Shown piece by piece: positions 56,811 through 64,000 of a stretch of 64,000 nucleotides of DNA. This DNA comes from Lepiota brunneoincarnata (taxonomy: Eukaryota; Basidiomycota; Agaricomycetes; Agaricales; Agaricaceae). The notes under the pieces are model-generated. The model did no database searches and was not told the DNA's origin. It saw only the letters and a list, made by a program, of their open reading frames with translations. The translations under genes and the position numbers were made by a program. The DNA lies in the NCBI GenBank assembly GCA_023014365.1, contig JAEBUN010000064.1, positions 62,001 through 126,000 on the forward strand. Reading direction: 5' to 3'. Each line of letters starts with the position of its first letter. Positions within the stretch are counted from its first letter, which is position 1.

Positions 56811-56958
56811 CACACCCCCAATATGGCAGGCGTGCAACCACACACCCCCGATATGGCAGGCGTGCAACCACACACCCCCGATACGGCAGGCGTGCAACCA
56901 CACACCCCCGATACGGCAGGCGTGCAACCACACACCCCCCATATGGCAGGCGCGTACA
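56811..56958 (+). repeat. 30-bp minisatellite, 5 units
   Basis: CACACCCCCGATATGGCAGG CGTGCAACCA, units starting at 56,811, 56,841, 56,871, 56,901 and 56,931, almost identical. The 19.5-kb array has three units. Confidence 0.9.
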
Positions 56959-57435
56959 CATTGACACGTACCTCGGCGCATTCCGCATATTATTATTCAC
57001 TGCGCCAGCGAACTGATACGACAAATGGAGTGTTGAAATAGTATTTTATTTATAACCTGAGCATGAACTTGATAAACCACATAACATATCAAATACATAT
57101 CATACAGAATATTCTGGTATGTCAAATGGGATATCAGATTTTTTTTGTTTGAGTTATCAAATATAATTATACTCTCAATAATGCAAGCGGCATATCAAAT
57201 CCTTATCGGGATCAGGTTTAAGGTATATACAAAAAAAACCAGCTTGACTAGTGTTTCTAAAATGGATAGGTACTGAAACACACACATTTCGGCAATCCCA
57301 CCGTTAGAGCCATGATATGGTTTTGGTAGGCCTGAAGCGGTATTAAAATAAAATTGTGACAAAACGTCACTGTATATTCAGAATAACGTCATGGAAAGGT
57401 ACAAGGAGTATCGAATGCACGGTCTCACTATGTGG
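56959..57435. other. AT-rich stretch with ATATCAAAT words
   Basis: Contains repeated (C/G)ATATCAAAT(A/C) words (57,086-57,200) and T-runs. No open frame. GCATATCAAATCCTT at about 57,190 is shared with 33,426, marking the start of homology with the gamma module. Confidence 0.5.
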
Positions 57436-57439
57436 TAAA

Positions 57440-57850
57440 TACCCCACCAGAACTGCTCGGCGCTGAAGTCATAAATTCTGGAGTTAGTTTCGATAGCACG
57501 CTCACAGCGCCGGCTCAATCAAGTGGTTACAGTAAACGGACAGTAGCGGTATCCATGCCGGCGAACATGAATTTGAGCGAGGCTCTAGGAGATACATTAG
57601 CGTGGCTGGAGAAGTGACGTTGATAAGACCACTACCTGGGCAATAGCATCCTGGCAAGCGATACACTACAAAGGCAGGTAGGGTCAGGTTGGATGCAATG
57701 CAAGGACGGGGGAGATATACTCATCCGGCCTGGGCTCAAGCTAGCTAACGCCACGCTGGATGTCCTGGCCATTTCCGAGATTCTGTGCAATTCGGTGGTA
57801 ATCACTCGGATTCGTCGCGATTCGCGGGGTGAATGTCGATCGCGTACTAC
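57440..57850 (-). pseudogene. Gamma module, third copy
   Basis: Diverged copy of 33,432-33,858: the TTCATGTTCGCCGGCATGGA block, the GATGCTATTGCCCAG block and the CACCGAATTGCACAGAATCT block are kept in order. Frames differ from the palindrome copies, with a stop in the last block, so it is probably decayed. Confidence 0.4.
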
Positions 57851-58050
57851 ACAAATGATACATGAATTGTTGAGCTAGGAGTGTGCTTACCTGGAGCAGG
57901 TCCGAGCCATTTCCAACTGTGACGGAGAACAAATTGCTGGGTATCCTCGCCCAGGAATGCCTTGTCTGATGGGTTGTTGACACATTTAGCGCATGCTCAC
58001 TCAGAGCACGACATCAGGGAAACTCACAACCTCCGTTCCCCTTCTCTTCG

Positions 58051-58515
58051 TCAGACCAAAATGGCGGGCACGGCTGGGATTCCATATACGTTATCTAAAG
58101 GGAATCTATCTGAAAGATCGACGAGGGTCAGTTAATCTTACCCCCACAGGAAATGAAACATTGTACTTACCTACCAAATAGCCTTCGGATTTCGGCCAAC
58201 GGATGTACCCTTCTCTCCCCGTCATGGTCAGTAACGATCATACCGCCAATGCAAAACTGTCTCTGCTGCCCAGGCGATTAGATTTTTACGCTGGTCCCAG
58301 GAACCTAGAACTTACCACTCCAGCAATCCTCCTAGACATATAGTCGTACCGCTGGAAAGTTGCTTTAATCCAGCGACGATTTATGTGAACTTCCACGCGG
58401 TGTCTGCGCTGGAACAGTTCCGTGAGTATGTATTACGATGGGATACCGAACGGTTACCTACCTTGAACGGTCTGGGGTGATATTCAACAGGCCTCCTGGA
58501 AATACGCCGAGCCAT
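58051..58515 (-). CDS. Alpha-family small spliced basic protein, intact copy
   Basis: Four exons join in phase: MARRISRRPVEYHPRPFK (from 58,515, donor GTAGGT); RRHRVEVHINRRWIKATFQR and YDYMSRRIAGV (donor GTAAGT); QRQFCIGGMIVTDHDGERR and VHPLAEIRRLF (donor GTAGGT); then DRFPLDNVYGIPAVPAILV and stop at 58,051. Introns are about 50-60 nt. The product is 97 residues, strongly basic in the first 55 and with a conserved CIGGMxxTDxDGERR block. No known family. This is the reference copy for spotting the 20-bp deletion in the palindrome copies. Confidence 0.6.
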
Positions 58516-58544
58516 CGTGGTTGGGTGGTGAGAGATGAGAGCGA

Positions 58545-58592
58545 GAGGGTGAGAGGCGAGAGGCGAGAGGAAAGAGGTGAGAGGCGAGAGGT
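58545..58592 (+). repeat. GAGAGGC(GA) short tandem repeat
   Basis: Purine-only run of GAGAGGCGAGAGG-type units just upstream of the alpha gene's ATG (minus strand). Absent upstream of the other alpha copies. Confidence 0.7.
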
Positions 58593-58808
58593 AAGGATCG
58601 AACGAAGTCTCCTAACGATTGACTTACGAGTCCATGCCAGCCGTTTGTCTACACATGGCTGGAGGTCCTTTACATTTGAGAGACACAATTACCTACTGCA
58701 ACAATTAACCACGAATAAGTTATTTGGTTTGTCCCATATTTGCCGGTCAACACATAACATGTTGACTCATTCCCCAACAGGTCAAATGGAAGGAACGATG
58801 TCCCCGGG

Positions 58809-59165
58809 GTGGCTCTGATACGTTTAGCCTGGGGTGCAGGCCTCATCAATGTGGTTTTTGATCATGAGCTTGAAATGACAGGGGGAAGACGTTTAACAAG
58901 CACATTCCTCCTCATTGAGCCCTACGAACCGGCAGTCCATGATGCTGACAATGAAACACGCATGCACCCATGGGTGTTTCATCGGGATGCAGGGTTTTCA
59001 TCCGTACTGGGTCAACTTTTTCGCAAACAAGTCACACAACTTATTCTCGCACATGTGGATCAGATTCTTGGTCATTTTGGTCATGCATTGACCGACTACT
59101 GTGACGGCTCCAGACATGAACTTCCAATAGTTGAGAGGTCGAGGCAAAATGAAACGAAACAGTGA
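58809..59165 (+). CDS. Unrecognised ORF, 118 codons
   Basis: MALIRLAWGAGLINVVFDHE..., with RKQVTQLILAHVDQILGHFG near the end. An acceptor-like CCCAACAG precedes it at about 58,782. Residue composition is protein-like but no family was recognised. Could be a decayed transposon-derived exon. Confidence 0.25.
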   Translation: MALIRLAWGAGLINVVFDHELEMTGGRRLTSTFLLIEPYEPAVHDADNETRMHPWVFHRDAGFSSVLGQLFRKQVTQLILAHVDQILGHFGHALTDYCDGSRHELPIVERSRQNETKQ

Positions 59166-59254
59166 GAGAGAGAGAAAGAGAGAAAGGACTTCTCAGGCGA
59201 TGTAAAATTGTTAATTAACTGAAGTCCCCACAGACTACATACACCTTGTATATC

Positions 59255-59720
59255 CTAGAGACGGTGGAGGTCGCGTTGAAAGAATAAAAACTGGGGTGTT
59301 ATTGCCCCACCCGCGTTTCTGTTTTCACATAATCTGGCCAGCTGGTCCAGTTGGATCATCTTCGCACTTTCCACAAAGAACCCTTCTCCATTGTCATGTT
59401 CATTGTCTGGTGCCATCAATGCGCTGGCCGTCGCCACTTCCCGATTTGGTGCCTCCGCAGTTCCAAAATTCGCTGGGGCCAGTCCTTAGTCAAAGGGGAC
59501 TCTAAGTGGGCCATTCTCCAGGTTGTCCTGGGAATCATCACTTTCAGAGTGATCAGAGTCGTAGTTAAAGTTTGTCTCGATGGTGAGGTGTTCCATTTCA
59601 GATGGGGGGAGAAAGGTCGTTTGGGTAAAATGCAAGCAAAGGAAGATGAGGTTGCGAGGGGACTCAGACGTTGGATCGAAGCCTGCTTATTCTTGTTGGA
59701 CTAGAATTCATTTCAACCCC
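59255..59720 (-). pseudogene. Decayed acidic-protein frame, unrecognised
   Basis: Minus strand: EMEHLTIETNFNYDSDHSES and DDSQDNLENGPL run to a TAA, then after one stop the same strand continues with NREVATASALMAPDNEHDNG and ESAKMIQLDQLARLCENRNA to 59,255. The acidic Ser/Asp pattern and the two consecutive segments point to a real but broken ORF. Probably mobile-element derived; I cannot name the family. Confidence 0.35.
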
Positions 59721-60930
59721 CGGCCATGTACGTGTACATCCGCATTGCTCTATTCACAGACTAGCAACGGGCGACCGAATAGTCTAGGACAATTGATTGG
59801 AACGCCGCGCCTCAAGGTTGAGCAGGTGCTGTTGAAGGTGCGGAGCCCGGGTCGCGACCCTCGAAAACCGAGCCTAAAGGGTAGAGCGGGGAATCGGGAG
59901 ACAAAGAAAGAAAAGAAAGATAAAAAAAAAGAGCACATACATTTTGTGGGTGCCCGTCATGGAGCTGATGTGCGCACAAGCGGAAGTGGAAGCCGGAGGT
60001 GATGGGCACAATGCAGATCTCAATACACATTGGGACTAGCTAAGGGAGGGTAGAAGCTTGTGATTCCATTGCTAGCAGGTGTCTGGCCTTCTCAGTTGGG
60101 CTAGGTAAAACTAATTATTGCCTTGGCAGATTTGGGTGCAAAGCTTGGCCATTCAATCCAGTTGACCTGCCCTAAAGTCTTTATCAACTTGAATGCTGAA
60201 TCCCTAATCAATTCATATGTACAAGAAAACACCAAGTCCTTTTTTCATACATCAGGTACAAACCAAGTAGCCGAAGTGCAAGAGGTCAACAAGCCAAAAA
60301 ATATGCATCAAAAAGTGGGTGTAAAATTCTCAGACTCCGGAGTGAGATGCGCTGGTGCAGCGCTCAGGAATTTTTGAAAGATAAAACACTTGAAAAATCA
60401 ATCCAATTGTGTCCCAAACACCCATAGACATCCTCCTGTATCCAACCTGCCTAGAAAAGTCCTGGGAAAGGTGAGAGCAAATAAGAACCAGACAGAAACA
60501 TACCCTAGACTGGAGCTTGAATCCACCCACTGCGCATGTGGAAGGATCCAAGCCCCAGCGCTGTCGTGAGAACTGAGCAGACAGAGAGCCCGGGAAAGAG
60601 CGCCGAGGTGGCAGATGGGACAGAAGGCAAAGGGGCTTAGAGCTCGGCACGACGATGCACCAAAAGTTTTAATAGCAATAGCAATACAATGACCCTGCAA
60701 GGTTTCCCACGCACTGGCCAATTTTCCCACTCAGTCGGAAAAGCAAAGAAGGGCAGGTCGCACAGGATGGGGAGGTGGCGAGGCCTTGGGCCTGAGGGGA
60801 TGCTGAAGGAGGCACACCGGACGCAGGTAGATCTTCCACTCTTGCCATATCCGGGATGAGTGCCCACCCCTCTCGTAAATTACGATAAATTAAGAACTCC
60901 TCAACACAGGCTACAATTAATTATTGGGGG
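59721..60930. other. Region without a supported gene
   Basis: Short frames only, on both strands (for example 60,123-60,377 plus and 60,650-60,330 minus). CAGACTACATACACCTTGTA at 59,233, just before this stretch, is shared with 19.85 kb. Nothing else recognised. Confidence 0.4.
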
Positions 60931-60959
60931 CTCTGCCATAATCCCAGCAAGTTTCTGAG

Positions 60960-61075
60960 GGTCGTTGGAGAGGTAAGCTATAGGTGCCTGGAGTTGGCAT
61001 AAATATCTAACTGCCTGGGCAGCGGACGGTTTGGTTTTTACTGACCATGGTGAAGAGCGAGCGACTCTTCAGTAC
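60960..61075 (+). pseudogene. Alpha-family fragment
   Basis: GTTGGAGAGGTAAGCTATAG ... CTGCCTGGGCAGCGG ... TTTTTACTGACCATGGTGAA matches the exon 2 end, intron and exon 3 of alpha genes. Only about 110 bp is preserved. Confidence 0.5.
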
Positions 61076-61259
61076 GTGAGAGGTGCTGAAACGAAACAAA
61101 AACCGAAACCGAAGTGGTTTGCGAGACGTGAATGAATATTAAAAAGGGAGAAATTTTACCCCATGGTGACACTTGGGGAAAGGAATGGAAATGGAGAGAA
61201 ATGAAAGAAACAGAGGCGGAATGGGGATGTTGTCGAAACGGTGCTGCCTGCGTTAATAC

Positions 61260-61400
61260 GCACTCCGAGACTTTTGATCTGAGGTTTTGATCCGAGTTAT
61301 CAGGTTCGGGTTCCGAGTCCTGCGAGAGGTGGCATAAGGCGGTCGTTGCAGGCGTAGCCACCTGCCCACCTCCACAGTTGGCCACTCTAACCCCCCCCTA
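61260..61400. repeat. TTGATCCGAG module, another copy
   Basis: TTTTGATCTGAGGTTTTGATCC followed by GCGAGAGGTGGCATAAGGCG. Same order as at 34.72-34.80 and 17.60-17.69 kb. Confidence 0.5.
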
Positions 61401-61593
61401 TTGGCCGACTTGGTCGGACGTCGGTCCCACCCGACTAAGCGATATTCCTCTCGGAATGGCGGAGCTGCTCGTTGATGATGATTCTGTATCATGTTACCTG
61501 CAGACTTCAGAGAAACAGCAAGGCACAGAAATCGAGTTTGCATCTCATTGGCTTCACTCACCTGCTTCCTGGTTGAGGGCTTCCACTCCCCGT

Positions 61594-61897
61594 TGAAAAG
61601 GTAGAAACGTTCGTGGGTTTTTAATAGAGATAGGGTGCTTGTTTTCACTAAGCTTAGCTGAAATTCGATAAGCTTAAGCTAATACAAAGGGTATGAGATA
61701 GAGAGTGAACAGTTTCGTCTTTTGGGGTGTTCTGGGGGTGCGTTCTGACAGCGAAATTTAAGAGAGTAAAGTTTTAGAGGCTAACGAACAGCCGTTGAAG
61801 TTATCTTAGCTGTACAGTGCAACAGTGAAAGGACAATCCCTGTCAATTCAAAGCACGGGGTCTCTGGTCTCCGTCTCTGTCTCTGGGTTGGTCAACG
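61594..61897 (-). mobile_element. Partial gypsy LTR
   Basis: Same 3' end as the palindrome LTRs (TGAAAAGGTAGAAACGTTCG on the plus strand), about 300 bp, then homology is lost after CTCTGGGTTGGTCAACG. It contains two AAGCTTA words. The base context just before it (TTCCACTCCCCG) resembles the beta-gene context of the palindrome LTR (TCCTCCACTCCCCG in intact beta genes). Confidence 0.7.
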
Positions 61898-61982
61898 TTG
61901 GAAGTTCCGTTCCGTGGTCCGGTCATCATTATTGGACTCGTTATAGGCGTAATACACCTGCGACAGCCGCTAGTTACATTCG

Positions 61983-62273
61983 CTATGTTCGAACACATCC
62001 GAGTTCATCAGAAAACTGCTCATAGGGTCCCTTGATGCGACCGGAGTGTACTTGATAGGCTATGTAGAGTCCTGAATCCCTCTGGAAAGCATTCTGGTAG
62101 CTTGGTTCACTAAGCTTAGTGATAATGAACTGGTTTGAACACTTCTGAGGCTCAAATATCCTCAATTCGGTCAAACTGGCTACTACGGGACATAGTCCCA
62201 ATCTTCTATAGAGTTCCTTAATGACATAGCCAATGATTCTATGTAGAGAATTGTTCCAGAGTGCGGAATTCAT
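61983..62273 (-). CDS. Unrecognised ORF next to the LTR fragment
   Basis: MNSALWNNSLHRIIGYVIKE...SDELGCVRT, 96 codons. It contains a CTAAGCTTAG word (62,108), the octamer typical of the gypsy internal region, so it may be a lost internal or gag part of the same element family. No motif recognised. Confidence 0.3.
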   Translation of the reverse strand: MNSALWNNSLHRIIGYVIKELYRRLGLCPVVASLTELRIFEPQKCSNQFIITKLSEPSYQNAFQRDSGLYIAYQVHSGRIKGPYEQFSDELGCVRT

Positions 62274-63650
62274 TCATGTATGAGCGTGAAATCGGTGTAT
62301 CACTGTTATAGGTCCGAGACCATTGACGCCAACTCTAGTAGAAACCATTCATTTGTCTATATTGAAACATCTAAAAAGTAGGTAGAAAGGAAAATACAGC
62401 AGCGGTCTCCTAGGTTTGTACCTTTATACACAATATTATTTCTATGTTTCTTACACCGAAATGGAGAAGAAAATGAGAGGTCCTTAAGCTAAGTCAAATC
62501 TGGGAAATGACGAACATGAAGATAAACGGGGCGGTGTGCGAGGCGCAGAGAAATCTGTAAAGACAGAGAAATGAGGCTATCGACGAAACAGAGAAATCGT
62601 CGAACAATACCTGTCCCTTTGGCATGGGCGCTCTGTACAGATGATCCCTGACTAACGCTCCTGTACCGGAACAGTCGTGGGGGGAGAGTGCTCTCCGATG
62701 ACCAGACTTGAAGGGCCTTGATGCCCTCCATGGGGACTGGCCCAGATATCGTCTGGTTTGGTGCAAATGACGAGGGTTCGTGACTATGTGGAATGTACAC
62801 GCCTTCCATATTGGGAATACGTGGAATGTACACGCCTTCCATATTGGGAATACGCGGACACTCTCCGTCAACAGGTAGCGGTTAACCCGTAACTTGTAAT
62901 GCCTGCTATATCTGGAATGCGTGGTTACACCCACGATATCAGCAGTGCACATCAACGGGCAGGGGTGCCTGTACACACCTGCTGCATCCCAGCAACATCA
63001 GGATTCACGAGCGCGCCACCAATGGGAGGTGGTACCCGTACACACTTGCCGCATTTGGAATGCGTCGACACTTCCCACGATGAAAGTACGCATCAATGGG
63101 GAAGGCGGTACCTGTACACGCCTGCCACATTGGGAATATGTGGACACTCCCCACGTCCGGTGATGCATGAACACATGCACTGTACTGACCTGTGTGTGGC
63201 AATCACCAAGGGACGATGCACCGAGGACGATGGTGGGTTGGGCCTTGGAACATGAGCGCTCCAAGGCTCTTGATCCGATGTTTGTCCCTGCATTCTTCAT
63301 CAGGTTGAAGAGTGACAGGCTTCTCCTTATGTTGCATAATTGAAATGCCAAATGGTTCAGGGGAAGATTGGAACAGGTGCTGTAAGTTTTCCCCCCAATC
63401 GTGCTCAGAGCAAGCATGGGCTGAATATGCGATGGCTACCCCAACAGGCGGCGCACTCCCAGAGTGCTCCCAAGCAAGAACAGTTGAAGAAGGCACAACC
63501 TACGACCTTTTGACCTTGACACTAGGTGTGCGAATGGCCACCACCCTGTGGGAATAATAATGGCTGTGGGAATGACCTGCAACCCCGTGGGAACAACCTG
63601 AGCGACCTAGATGCCCATTGGGGAATCCACCTGCAATTCATCAGGACTGG
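62274..63650. repeat. Repeat mosaic with a 33-bp direct repeat
   Basis: 62,788-62,820 and 62,821-62,853 are exact 33-bp tandem copies (GTGGAATGTACACGCCTTCC ATATTGGGAATAC). 62,640-62,720 matches 36.66-36.74 kb, 62,900-63,180 matches 17.0-17.2 kb, and 63,340-63,430 matches 18.48-18.57 kb. No gene called. Confidence 0.6.
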
Positions 63651-63656
63651 GTTTTT

Positions 63657-63990
63657 TGAGTGCAGTGTGAAGAGTCATGAGGAGTATGATCAACAGCCAT
63701 AGACTTGACTTTCCAAGAGTGTGGCATTTTTGAGTGCAAAGTGTGATGAGCTGTAAGAGGTGTATAATTAATGGCCGCGGACTTGACTTTCCAAGAGTGC
63801 GGCATTCTTAAGTGCAGAGTGTGAAGAGTTGTGGGGGCGTATAACTAACAGCTGCAGAATTGACTTGCCGAAAGCATGGTATTTTTGAACCCAAACTGCT
63901 CTCCTTAGATATTTGTAAAGGATGGCATTGTAATTGCCAGAGTTGACTTTCTGAAAACACAGCATATAAATTTTAAGGGCACTGTCTAGG
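63657..63990 (+). repeat. Tandem repeat, unit about 79 bp, 3-4 copies
   Basis: GACTTGACTTTCCAAGAGTG recurs at 63,701, 63,780 and, degenerate (GAATTGACTTGCC), at 63,857. A fourth, more diverged unit ends near 63,985. It runs to the window edge and may continue. Confidence 0.7.
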
Positions 63991-64000
63991 TTCATTTGAA

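Noticed and set aside
59812..60030. Minus ORFs near 59.8-60.6 kb
   Set aside because: Low-complexity Ser/Phe/Leu-rich reads opposite a Lys/Glu-rich stretch; no supporting feature on either strand.

Overview
The window looks like an accessory, repeat-rich chromosome region of a filamentous basidiomycete (Agaricomycetes). The reasons are short introns of about 40-60 nt with GT(A/G)AG...YAG ends, a four-exon ornithine carbamoyltransferase gene, a Ty3/gypsy element, Tad1-type LINE remnants and a Penelope-like reverse transcriptase. Repeat-laden Rhizoctonia-like genomes would fit, but the species cannot be fixed from the sequence alone.

Layout. 0.1-7.3 kb is the most gene-like part: a spliced Cys-cluster protein (723-2144), ornithine carbamoyltransferase (OTC, minus, 3252-4519) and a spliced coiled-coil protein (5967-7257). 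OTC lies between two halves of a repeat, and those halves occur again, inverted and without OTC, at 11.94-13.02 kb. 7.3-14.3 kb is mostly non-coding: a CACGTG cluster, telomere-like GGTTAGG words, an AT-rich stretch, tandem repeats and a broken Penelope-like reverse transcriptase. 14.3-20.0 kb is a mosaic of degenerate repeats that also occur in the palindrome and at 56-63 kb; it carries members of two small spliced gene families, called alpha and beta here. 20.0-25.4 kb, on the minus strand, holds a large multi-exon gene with a ParB-like motif and a small Ser-rich gene.

26,131-55,167 is a giant palindrome. The arms are 13.9 kb and 14.9 kb around a 244-bp asymmetric spacer at 39,995-40,238. 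From outside to centre each arm holds a decayed gypsy element with an extra spliced antisense gene, an LTR inserted in codon 7-8 of a beta gene, LINE remnants, the gamma and alpha modules, a beta gene, more LINE remnants and an unrecognised spliced gene. The inner 3.04 kb of the arms shows no difference at all. Outside 36,951/43,282 the arms differ by a few percent, and the left arm lacks 1.07 kb of integrase and antisense gene.

56-64 kb continues the mosaic: a 3' fragment of the ParB-like gene fused to gag, a 30-bp minisatellite, further gamma and alpha copies, an LTR fragment and a 79-bp tandem array at the end.

Most of the window is repeat-driven. The points that look least explained are the palindrome with its perfectly matched core, the dense TAAGCTTA octamer pattern in the gypsy element, the antisense gene inside that element, and the unrecognised multi-copy spliced genes. 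Exon limits were read by eye from splice signals and frame continuity, so they are approximate unless stated otherwise.
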